Below are positions 17,782 through 25,028 of a DNA stretch of 43,392 nucleotides, piece after piece. Both the position numbers and the translations under genes were made by a program. Location: positions 10,368 through 53,759 of the forward strand of contig JAGOHA010000008.1 of assembly GCA_017996395.1 (NCBI GenBank), in the 5' to 3' direction. How positions within the stretch are numbered: the first letter of the stretch is position 1; each line of letters begins with the position of its first letter. The DNA is from Acidobacteriota bacterium (GTDB lineage Bacteria; Acidobacteriota; JAAYUB01). The notes under the pieces are model-generated. The model had not been told where the DNA came from, made no database searches, and saw only the letters and a program-made list of their open reading frames with translations.

Positions 17782-18926
17782 GACCGGACCTCCACCTTCG
17801 CCCCGTCGGACAGGTCGGCGGTGACGGGGTAGATGATCGACTCGCCGGCGGCGAGCCCGGAGAGAATCTCGCGGCGGCCGTCGCGTTCGGCGCCGGTGGT
17901 GACCATGCGCAGGCGGGCCGTGCCCTGGTCGGCCACGAACACCCACTGCAGCTGGCCGCGGGTCCGGATGGCGTCGGCGGGCACCGCCAGCACGTTGCGG
18001 CTGCCCACGGTGAACGCGGCCCGGCCGAACAGGCCGGAGCGCAGGTCCGGCACGGCCGGCAGGTCGATCTTGACCATGAAGGCGCGGGCCGCGGGATCGA
18101 TGGTCGGGACGATGTCGGTCACCCGGGCGTCGATCCGGCGGTTCAAGGCGTCCAGCGTGACCGCAACCGGTGCGCCCGGCCGAATCGAAGCCAGCTGCGA
18201 TTCATCCACCGACGCCTCCAGGCGGTAGTCGCCGCGGCGCTCCAGGGTCAGCAACGGCACTCCCGGAGCGGCCAGGTTGCCCTGCTGCACGGTCTTGTCT
18301 ATGACCACGCCGGCGAAGGGCGCGCGGATCTCGGCATAGCCGGCCATGAGCTCGGCCGATCGGACCCCTTCTTCCGCCTGCCGGATCCTGGCCTGAAGTT
18401 GACTCCGCTTCGACAGGGCCATTTCGTGATTGGCCTCGGCCATCTTGAGGCGGGTGACGACCTCGTCAAATTCCTGGCGGGAGATGGAGCTCTTCTCGAA
18501 CAGGTCGCTCATCCGCCGGTGGGTGGCCCGAGCCAGCTCGAGATTGGCCTCGGCGGCGCGGATGGCGTTCTCCACCTCGTTCATGGCGTCTCGCGCTTCG
18601 GCCAGGCCGGCCTGGGCGGTGCGCAGGGCCGCTTCCTGGTCCCGGGCGTCAAGCAGCACGAGAAGATCGCCTGCGCCCACGGCGTCACCGGCCTGGACGC
18701 GCACCTCGCGCACGTGCCCCATCACCTTGCTCGCGATCGTGGCGCTGGTCCGGGCGTGCACGGTGCCTACGGCCTCCAGAGTCGCCGGCCATTCGATCGG
18801 CTGGACGACCAAAGTCCCGACGGCGACGGGCGTTCCCGGGGCCGGCACAGCGGCCTTCTCGGGTGCGCCGCCGCAGCCCGCCAGCAGGACGACCAGCAGG
18901 GCGACAGGCAGAATATTCCGGAACAT
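17778..18926 (-). CDS. RND periplasmic adaptor lipoprotein (membrane fusion protein)
   Basis: 382 residues from the ATG at 18926, with GGGAGG about 12 bases upstream. Residues 1-18 form a lipoprotein signal with lipobox LLAGC, so it should be anchored by lipid in the inner membrane. The barrel-lipoyl-hairpin order is clear: a lipoyl half ([18 protein letters not shown]), a long alpha hairpin rich in Ala/Glu/Arg, the second lipoyl half ([17 protein letters not shown]) and beta-barrel/membrane-proximal domains. It joins the pump to the TolC-like channel. The open frame extends 33 codons upstream without a signal peptide. Its TGA overlaps the pump GTG. Confidence 0.93.
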   Translation of the reverse strand: MFRNILPVALLVVLLAGCGGAPEKAAVPAPGTPVAVGTLVVQPIEWPATLEAVGTVHARTSATIASKVMGHVREVRVQAGDAVGAGDLLVLLDARDQEAALRTAQAGLAEARDAMNEVENAIRAAEANLELARATHRRMSDLFEKSSISRQEFDEVVTRLKMAEANHEMALSKRSQLQARIRQAEEGVRSAELMAGYAEIRAPFAGVVIDKTVQQGNLAAPGVPLLTLERRGDYRLEASVDESQLASIRPGAPVAVTLDALNRRIDARVTDIVPTIDPAARAFMVKIDLPAVPDLRSGLFGRAAFTVGSRNVLAVPADAIRTRGQLQWVFVADQGTARLRMVTTGAERDGRREILSGLAAGESIIYPVTADLSDGAKVEVRS

Positions 18927-19021
18927 AGGATTGAACCTCCCTGAATTGAATGCGGCGGAATGAAACCGACGGATCCCGACGTTGTTCAGTTGCTGCATCA
19001 TGGCGCTGTTCCTCCCGGCGT

Positions 19022-20395
19022 TCACTGGAAGAGGGGGCTGCCCAGGTTCAGCCGACCGGCTGCCAGCTCGAGGTTGGCGTGCGCCAGGTGGTACTGGTAG
19101 ATCGCCTGGCTCAGACTGGTGCGTGCGGCCGTCAGCGCCGTTTCGGCGTTCAGCAGGTCGGTGAGGGTGGCCAGGCCCGCCTCGTAGCGGTCCTTCATGA
19201 TCCGCAGACTCTCGTCCGCCTGGGCCACCGCTTCCGCAGCGACCTGGTGCTGCTGGCGAGCGGTGCCCATACGGAGGGAGGCGTCCTTCACCTGCAGACC
19301 GATGAGCTGGGTGAGGCGCCGGAGCTGCGACTCGCGGGCGCGGGTGTTGGCCTCGGCCTCGGCCACCTTGGCCCCCTTGTACATGCCGTCGAAGATGTTG
19401 TACGACAGCTGCACACCGAGCAGGTAGTTGGTGCCGGAGGAGCCGGACCGCGTGCCCTGGTCGTATTCGAACGTGGCGAAGGCGCCGACCTGCGGCCGGT
19501 TGTAGCCGCGGGCCTCATTGACCTGCTCCCGGCCGATGGCGATGGCGCGCTCCAGTTCCGCGATCTCCGGTCGGTTCGCCAGAGCGGCGGCCTGCAGCGT
19601 CGCCTCGTCGGGCAGCGCGTCGCCGCGCATCGCCAGCGGCGTGGCCGGCTCGAAGCCCTCGCCGAGCTGACGGCCCGTGTCGATGTCCAGGGCGGTGACG
19701 CTGAGCCGGAGGTGGTTTTCCGCCTCGAGCAGCTGCCGTCTCACGTCGGCGATGTGGACCTGCATGCGGAGCAGGTCCGACTTCACCACCAGCCCCGAGT
19801 CGAACATGTTCTGGATGCGGGCGAGGCTGGCTTCGGCGGACCGGCGGGCGGCCTGGACGGTCTCCAGGTTCTGCCGGGCGAGCTGGATGGCGTAGTAGTG
19901 GGTGACCACCTCCAGCAGGAGTTGCTGCTGGGTTTGGTCCAGCCGTTCGGCGGCGATCTCCTCGCCCAGCCGGGCCATGGCGCGCCGCGCCTGCGTCTGG
20001 CCGCCCTGCCAGATCGACTGGTACAGGGTGAGCTCGGTCTTGAAGTTGTTGATGGGATCCGGATTGTTCAGCATCTCGATGTCGAAGTCGGAGGCGGCGA
20101 ACTTCTCCTGGGTCAGCTTCGATCCGAAAACATAAATCGGGTTGTTGCCGTTGGTGAAGCTCTCTCTGAAGTCGAGGCGCGGCAACTGCTGCGATTTCGC
20201 CTGCCGGCTCACCTGGCGCGCGGCCTCCTGCTGTTCCCGGACCGCCTGAACCGACGGATTGTGGGCCAGAGCCAGCTCCGCGGCCTCGCGGAGCGTGAGG
20301 GGACGCGGTCCGGGCGCGTCCACGGCGGCCAACCAGGCCCCGAGCATCGCCCACACCAGCCAGGACGACGTCAGTCTGCGGGGTGTCATCGCCAT
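19022..20395 (-). CDS. TolC-family outer membrane channel protein
   Basis: 457 residues from the ATG at 20395, which has AAGGAG 7 bases upstream; an earlier in-frame ATG lies inside the previous gene. A short Sec signal (residues about 5-30) is followed by two tandem outer membrane efflux protein repeats, recognised by LTLREAAELALAHNPSVQ and by NIFDGMYKGAKVAEAEAN, each with long Gln/Ala/Arg-rich helices. It forms the trimeric exit duct for the pump. It lies 49 bases after the TPR-like gene and 95 bases before the adaptor gene, in one transcription unit. Confidence 0.92.
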   Translation of the reverse strand: MAMTPRRLTSSWLVWAMLGAWLAAVDAPGPRPLTLREAAELALAHNPSVQAVREQQEAARQVSRQAKSQQLPRLDFRESFTNGNNPIYVFGSKLTQEKFAASDFDIEMLNNPDPINNFKTELTLYQSIWQGGQTQARRAMARLGEEIAAERLDQTQQQLLLEVVTHYYAIQLARQNLETVQAARRSAEASLARIQNMFDSGLVVKSDLLRMQVHIADVRRQLLEAENHLRLSVTALDIDTGRQLGEGFEPATPLAMRGDALPDEATLQAAALANRPEIAELERAIAIGREQVNEARGYNRPQVGAFATFEYDQGTRSGSSGTNYLLGVQLSYNIFDGMYKGAKVAEAEANTRARESQLRRLTQLIGLQVKDASLRMGTARQQHQVAAEAVAQADESLRIMKDRYEAGLATLTDLLNAETALTAARTSLSQAIYQYHLAHANLELAAGRLNLGSPLFQ

Positions 20396-20444
20396 CTTGA
20401 ACTCCTTGAACATACAATATAGTGCATGCTGAGTCATGATCTTC

Positions 20445-20855
20445 TCAGCGAATGTTCCACTCGGGCTCCATCTCACCGATCAGCCGGCGGCAGCGGGCCG
20501 CCTCCGTCTCATCTTCCAGCAGTTCCGCCAGCACCATCCGGTTGCAGGCGGTGGCCCTGGAGTCGGCGTGACGGCACAAGTCGCCCAGCCGGGCCCGAAG
20601 GCCGACGATGAATTCTGCAGAAAAACGATGGCCGTACTGGCGGATCCGGTCGGTATCCAATACCGGGCTCGCGATCAGGATCCGGTGAACGGTTTCGGAA
20701 ACGTCCCGGCAGCGCAGCTGCACGGCATGGCAGACGAGCAGGGCGTAAAGGGCATGCACCCTCTGGGCTCCATCCGCAGCCAGGGCTTCGAATATTGGAA
20801 CCGCTCGCTCCGTTTGGCCTTCCGCCAGGTATTTGTTGGCCAACATCGCGTTCAT
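20445..20855 (-). CDS. Small TPR-like cytosolic protein heading the efflux operon
   Basis: 136 residues from the ATG at 20855 (MNAMLANKYLAEGQ). The longer frame begins at a TTG inside a sigma-54 promoter (20918), and would start upstream of the predicted transcript start, so it is rejected. The helical pattern ANKYLAEGQTERAVPIFEALAADG looks like one or two tetratricopeptide units; the rest is Arg/Leu/Ala-rich with five Cys and no membrane segment. A GGAGG lies 14 bases before the ATG, somewhat far. I do not recognise a family. Position suggests a regulator or scaffold for the efflux operon, without direct evidence. Confidence 0.6.
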   Translation of the reverse strand: MNAMLANKYLAEGQTERAVPIFEALAADGAQRVHALYALLVCHAVQLRCRDVSETVHRILIASPVLDTDRIRQYGHRFSAEFIVGLRARLGDLCRHADSRATACNRMVLAELLEDETEAARCRRLIGEMEPEWNIR

Positions 20856-20901
20856 GGTGTCGTCGGCAACCTCCTCGGCGCACTCGTGACCCCGAGTCCA
20901 T

Positions 20902-20918
20902 TGCATTTCAAGTGCCAA
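20902..20918 (-). promoter_or_regulatory. Sigma-54 (-24/-12) promoter of the efflux operon
   Basis: On the minus strand TTGGCACTTGAAATGCA keeps the invariant GG (20916-20915) and GC (20904-20903) at the exact sigma-54 spacing; it departs from consensus at only two less conserved places. Transcription would start near 20891, about 36 bases before the ATG at 20855. The upstream array of TGTTGC sites supports it. Confidence 0.72.
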
Positions 20919-20982
20919 TTGCGCATTAACTATGTAATATATTTTAAATCAAATAATTAGATCGAATAGAGCACTAAATTGA

Positions 20983-21043
20983 ATGTTGCGCGTATGTTGC
21001 AATCAGAGACTTATGTTGCATTTATATGCAACTATATGCAACT
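20983..21043. promoter_or_regulatory. Array of TGTTGC/GCAACA half-sites, likely enhancer for the efflux promoter
   Basis: Five copies of one 7-base half-site in 60 bases: ATGTTGC at 20983, 20994 and 21013, then its inverse ATGCAAC-type copies at 21026 and 21036. The inner pair makes a perfect palindrome, GTTGCAT-TTAT-ATGCAAC (21015-21032). Several copies are 10-11 bases apart, on one face of the helix. The array lies about 90-150 bases upstream of the sigma-54 transcription start, the normal place for an activator. It falls in an AT-rich gap (20919-21074) that holds no gene. The half-site differs from that near kamA, so a different activator is expected. Confidence 0.65.
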
Positions 21044-21074
21044 TCCAATTCGTTGTCTTCAGTCTGGTGGGGAT

Positions 21075-23609
21075 TTACAGTGATCGTGTCTTTCGGTAAA
21101 CGATGTCCCGGAGAAATTCCTTGAGCTCTTCGCTGGCGGGGCTGAGCGGGATGAGCGAGTTGACGATGTCCAGCGCCTCGTCAATCCGTTGTTCCTTCAG
21201 AGCGATGCGCGCTTTCTCCATCTCCGCCTTGATGTGCTCCTCTTTTCGGTTTTCCATATCCAGGTTGTCTTTCAGTTCCTGGAACACGGGCTCGTCTTTC
21301 ATGAGCTTGAGGCTGAGGGTGCTGTCCAGAAGCGCAGCGGCCTCCTGGAAGGAGCCCGCGGCAATGGCTTTTTCGATCTTCTCCTGCTGTAGGCTGACCA
21401 GGCGTTTCTTGAGTGCCTGCGACAAAGTGATCAGGGCGTCTTCGTTGGGGAATCGGTCCATCAGGGTCAGGGCGAGCTCCGCCGCCTGGTACAACTCACC
21501 GTTTTTCTCGAGGCGGTCCAGCTCCTCGAGGCCGGACAGCAGCTCCTCACGATCGCGCGTTTCCTTGTCGGACTTGATCTTCAGGTAATTGGTGTACAGG
21601 AACGTGTGCTCCGGATTCTGCGCCATCAGCTCGCGGATGATCTCCAGCGCCTTGTCATAGGCGCCCTTCGATGCCAGGTTTACGGCACTGGCCAGCCGGG
21701 ACTGGCTGCATTCGAGCAGATCCTCGTTCTGGAAGCTCAAGCGCAGGTTGTCCAACTCATGCTTGAATATCGTCACCTGCTTTTCGTCCGGATACGCCTC
21801 GGTGACCAGCTTGTACAGCTCCTCCGCCTTGCCGAGATCGCGCGCGTCCAGCGCTTCACGGATCTCGCGGAACGACTGCTGGAGCTCGATCTGATTGGCC
21901 ACCTCGATCATCTTCTCTTCGAACGGCGCCGTGCCGGGGAACTTGTCCAGCAGCTTCATGAGGTAGATCTGCGCCTGTTCGGTCTGCTCGGACTTGAGCA
22001 GGGTGTTGACGATCTTGATCTGATCGCTGACAAAATGCTGCATCGATTCCTGACGGTCCTGCTCCAGCTTGGTGGCCATCAGGGTGTTGTACTTCTCCAC
22101 AAGCTCCCGGTTTTTGGAATACATGCGGAGCAGGGGCCGCAGCAGCGCCACGGCCTCCTCCAACCGGCCCGACTCCTCGAGCGGAACGAGCTGGTCGAAC
22201 AGGGAGTCGATGGCGCTCTTCTCGCGACGGTTCTCCAGGTGCTCGCGGCGAGCGATGTAGTCCTTCACTTTGCCGAAGAGACGGTTCCCCGCTTCGATAT
22301 GGGCGGCGAGTTCATCCCAGCTGCCGCGGTTGGCCAGTTTCTCGCCCTCTTCCGCCCACTCGTTGATCTGCCACGTTGACTCCCGCGTGGAGATCAACCG
22401 GTCCAGCTTGCTGATCTGGGGCGACGACGGATCGAGCTTGAGCAGCGTCTCCAGCTCCAGCCGGGCCAGCTGGAAGTTGTCCTCGTCGAGGAGCCGCAGC
22501 GCGTCCTGGTAGTGCTTCTGGAACATGGCCCGCTTGTCGAAAGATTCCTTTTCCTGGCGCAGCTGGCGGTAGTAGGTCTGGAATTCGGGATCGTGCTGGT
22601 AGGTCTTGTGATGCTCCTTGAGTAGCCCGATCGCCTCGGTCAACCGGCCGTCCGACGCCAGCGCCCGGCTCTGGTTGAGCAGCTCGCTGAGCGTCAGCCA
22701 GGATTTGGTGTCGGACCCTTTCTTCTCCCCGGTCCTGGGCGAGGCCGCCGGTTCCACCGTCACGGTCTGCTGGAGCTGGAGCGTGTCGTCGGCCGCGACC
22801 GTCGCATAGAGCTGGGACAGCACCCGGCCGAACTCGTCGAGGTTGGGATAGCGCTTGTCGCGGTCTTTCTGAAGGCTCCGCAGGACGGCGGTCTCCAGCG
22901 CCTCGGGACAGTCGTCGCGGATGGCCCGGATGGGGATGGGCGGCTTGTTGAGGATGGCCTGGATCGTGGTGGGGATGTCTTTTTCCAGAAACGGCTTGGC
23001 ACCCGTGATCAGCTCGTACAGGATCACCCCGAGCGAATACTGGTCCACACGGCCGTCCACCTTCTGACCGATGATCTGCTCGGGAGGCATGTAGCCGAGC
23101 GAACCCAGCAGCATGCCGGCCTGGGTCATGGTGGAGGTCAGGACGTGGGCCACGCCGAAATCCAGGATCTTCACCAGACCGTCGGAGCAGATGAAGATGT
23201 TCGCCGGCTTGATGTCCCGGTGGACGACTCCGTTCTGGTGGGCGAAATGCAGACCCTTGCTCGTCTGGATGGCGATGTTCAGGAGCTTTCGGTAGGGCCA
23301 GCGCTGGTTGGACTGCATCATGGTCTTCAGGTCGGTCCCGTTGAGCAGCTCCATGACGATGTAAGGCGTCTTCTGCTCCTCGCCCAGCTCGAAGATGGTG
23401 ATGATGTTGGCGTGCCGCAGGCTGCCGGCCGCCTTGGCTTCGGTGTTGAAACGCTTGCGGAGCTGCGGGTCCGTCATCAGCTCCGACGTCATGGTCTTGA
23501 TGGCGACCTTGCGCTCGAGGGCGGTGTCGAAGGCGATGTAGATCACGCCCATCGATCCCTTCCCGAGGGTTCCCTGGATCTGGTACTTGCCCAGTGATTT
23601 GTGCTGCAT
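21075..23609 (-). CDS. Cytosolic Ser/Thr protein kinase with long TPR/helical C-terminal region
   Basis: 844 residues. The kinase domain (about 8-270) is complete: glycine loop GKGSMG at 16-21, Lys38 in AIK, catalytic HRDIKPAN from 130, DFG at 150-152 and an activation loop with several Thr/Ser (LTSTMTQAG), then GYMPPEQ. After a short low-complexity linker the remaining 570 residues are a chain of charged helices with tetratricopeptide-like pairs (for example LEEAVALLRPLL and EQAQIYLMKLLDKFPG). There is no transmembrane helix or PASTA repeat, unlike PknB. It should phosphorylate proteins in the cytosol; the FHA domain of the adenylate cyclase in this window is a possible reader. It is divergently transcribed from the MFS gene. 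Confidence 0.93.
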   Translation of the reverse strand: MQHKSLGKYQIQGTLGKGSMGVIYIAFDTALERKVAIKTMTSELMTDPQLRKRFNTEAKAAGSLRHANIITIFELGEEQKTPYIVMELLNGTDLKTMMQSNQRWPYRKLLNIAIQTSKGLHFAHQNGVVHRDIKPANIFICSDGLVKILDFGVAHVLTSTMTQAGMLLGSLGYMPPEQIIGQKVDGRVDQYSLGVILYELITGAKPFLEKDIPTTIQAILNKPPIPIRAIRDDCPEALETAVLRSLQKDRDKRYPNLDEFGRVLSQLYATVAADDTLQLQQTVTVEPAASPRTGEKKGSDTKSWLTLSELLNQSRALASDGRLTEAIGLLKEHHKTYQHDPEFQTYYRQLRQEKESFDKRAMFQKHYQDALRLLDEDNFQLARLELETLLKLDPSSPQISKLDRLISTRESTWQINEWAEEGEKLANRGSWDELAAHIEAGNRLFGKVKDYIARREHLENRREKSAIDSLFDQLVPLEESGRLEEAVALLRPLLRMYSKNRELVEKYNTLMATKLEQDRQESMQHFVSDQIKIVNTLLKSEQTEQAQIYLMKLLDKFPGTAPFEEKMIEVANQIELQQSFREIREALDARDLGKAEELYKLVTEAYPDEKQVTIFKHELDNLRLSFQNEDLLECSQSRLASAVNLASKGAYDKALEIIRELMAQNPEHTFLYTNYLKIKSDKETRDREELLSGLEELDRLEKNGELYQAAELALTLMDRFPNEDALITLSQALKKRLVSLQQEKIEKAIAAGSFQEAAALLDSTLSLKLMKDEPVFQELKDNLDMENRKEEHIKAEMEKARIALKEQRIDEALDIVNSLIPLSPASEELKEFLRDIVYRKTRSL

Positions 23610-23644
23610 GCCGCCCGTTCCGATCTGACAAGAAAGACAAAGTC

Positions 23645-23672
23645 ATTATAGCAAACGGACCACCTGTGACAA
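23645..23672 (-). promoter_or_regulatory. Sigma-70 promoter of the kinase gene
   Basis: Minus strand: TTGTCA (23672-23667), 16-base spacer, TATAAT (23650-23645). The -10 is a perfect match. Start would be near 23638. Its -35 overlaps that of the divergent MFS promoter. Confidence 0.7.
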
Positions 23673-23694
23673 TCGTTTTCCGAATTGCTACAAT
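23666..23694 (+). promoter_or_regulatory. Sigma-70 promoter of the MFS gene
   Basis: GTGACA at 23666-23671, 17-base spacer, TACAAT at 23689-23694. The -35 box shares five bases with the -35 of the opposite kinase promoter, so the two probably compete for polymerase. Confidence 0.55.
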
Positions 23695-23782
23695 GCATCC
23701 CGCCCAAACAGAGTGGTTCACAGGGCAAATCCGGGTTTTCCCGCCCGAGCGGGACGAAAATTGCGGGGTGTAGGCCACCGCC

Positions 23783-25018
23783 ATGTTGCGACACGTGATC
23801 AGCCTGTACCGGGATGCGTTCGGGGGATTGGCAAGGGAGACCTGGGTGCTGGTGGCGGTGGCGCTGGTCAATCGCGCCGGAACCATGGTGCTGCCCTTCC
23901 TGACACTGTATCTGACCCGGGAGCTTCGATTCGACAAGGGCGAGGCCGGCTGGGTGATCTTCGCGTTCGGCATCGGGTCGGTGATCGGCACCTTCGCCGG
24001 GGGCCGGCTGAGCGACCGGGTGGGAGCGATCCCCGTCCAGCTCTTCAGCCTGATCGCCGGCGGGGCGGGCTTCCTGCTGCTGGGGCTGCTGCGCACGGTG
24101 CCCGCGCTCATGGCGGGTTTCGCCGTGCTGGGGATGCTGGGCGACGCGTTCCGGCCGGCCTGCATGACGGCGGTGGCCGAATCGGCGTCACCCGAGACGC
24201 GCACCCGCGCCCTGACGCTCCTCCGGATGGCCATCAACCTGGGCATCACGGTGGGGCCGCTCGTCGGGGGCATGCTGGCTCTCGTCGATTACTTCTGGCT
24301 GTTCGTGGTGGACGGGAGCACCTGCTGCATGGCGGCCGCGCTGCTCTGGGTGACCGTGGGCCGCCGGTACCGACGACAGGGCGCCGCGGCGGCTACGGCG
24401 ACACCGACCCCATCCGGACCGTCGCCGCGGAAGCGGGACTGGCCGTTCCTGGGTTTGCTGGCGGTGCTGTTCGGACTGGCCGTGGTGTTCTTCCAGACGA
24501 TGGGGACTCTCCCGCTGTACTACCGGGAGCATTTCGGCCTGCTGGAAAACCGGATCGGGATGCTGTTCGGGCTCAACGCCCTGATCATCGTGATCGTGGA
24601 GATGGTCCTCGTTCATCGGCTGCAGCAGTGCGATCATCTCCGGATGATGGGCTGGGGCTGCCTGCTGGTCTGTCTCGGCTTCGGCCTGATGCCGTGGGGC
24701 TCGGGCTGGCCGTATGCCGTTCTCACGGTGCTGGTCTGGACCGCCGGCGAAATGCTGGCGCTGCCGTTCGCCAACAGCCTGGTGGCGGCCCGCGCCGGCA
24801 CGACCGATGTGGGGCGGTACATGGGGGCCTACACGGCGCTGTTCGCCGTGGCGCTGGTGATCGCACCGGCGACGGGGCTCTGGATTTACGCCCGGGTGGG
24901 CGGTACCGCTCTATGGTCCGCGGCCGGGATGCTTGGGCTGGTCCTGTGGGCCGGTTGCGCGGCCCTGGCGCCGCGGTTCCGCGCGCACGGGCGCCCGGCG
25001 GGTCCGGCCGGGAGCTGA
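23783..25018 (+). CDS. MFS transporter
   Basis: 411 residues with about twelve hydrophobic helices. The loop 2-3 signature of the major facilitator superfamily is present as FAGGRLSDRVGAIPVQ. A hydrophilic centre (about residues 195-225, Ala/Thr/Pro-rich, ending SPRKRDW) separates two six-helix halves. The closest recalled type is the drug/sugar MDR-like transporter group (YdeB/MdtH-like), but the substrate is not readable. The ATG has no strong ribosome site. It converges with the large secreted hydrolase gene, with only 10 bases between the stops. Confidence 0.85.
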   Translation: MLRHVISLYRDAFGGLARETWVLVAVALVNRAGTMVLPFLTLYLTRELRFDKGEAGWVIFAFGIGSVIGTFAGGRLSDRVGAIPVQLFSLIAGGAGFLLLGLLRTVPALMAGFAVLGMLGDAFRPACMTAVAESASPETRTRALTLLRMAINLGITVGPLVGGMLALVDYFWLFVVDGSTCCMAAALLWVTVGRRYRRQGAAAATATPTPSGPSPRKRDWPFLGLLAVLFGLAVVFFQTMGTLPLYYREHFGLLENRIGMLFGLNALIIVIVEMVLVHRLQQCDHLRMMGWGCLLVCLGFGLMPWGSGWPYAVLTVLVWTAGEMLALPFANSLVAARAGTTDVGRYMGAYTALFAVALVIAPATGLWIYARVGGTALWSAAGMLGLVLWAGCAALAPRFRAHGRPAGPAGS

Positions 25019-25028
25019 GCGGCGCCGC

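Noticed and set aside
17782-17946. 55-residue N-terminal extension of the RND pump
   Set aside because: It is Arg/His-rich, overlaps the adaptor gene out of frame, and the GTG at 17781 has a ribosome site and the GTGA overlap.
20856-20918. Longer TPR-like protein starting at TTG 20918
   Set aside because: The start would sit inside the sigma-54 -24 box, upstream of the predicted transcript start, and has no ribosome site.
22312-24273. 653-codon minus-strand frame covering the kinase and MFS start
   Set aside because: Out of frame with the kinase and antisense to the MFS protein; Arg/Pro-rich without motifs.
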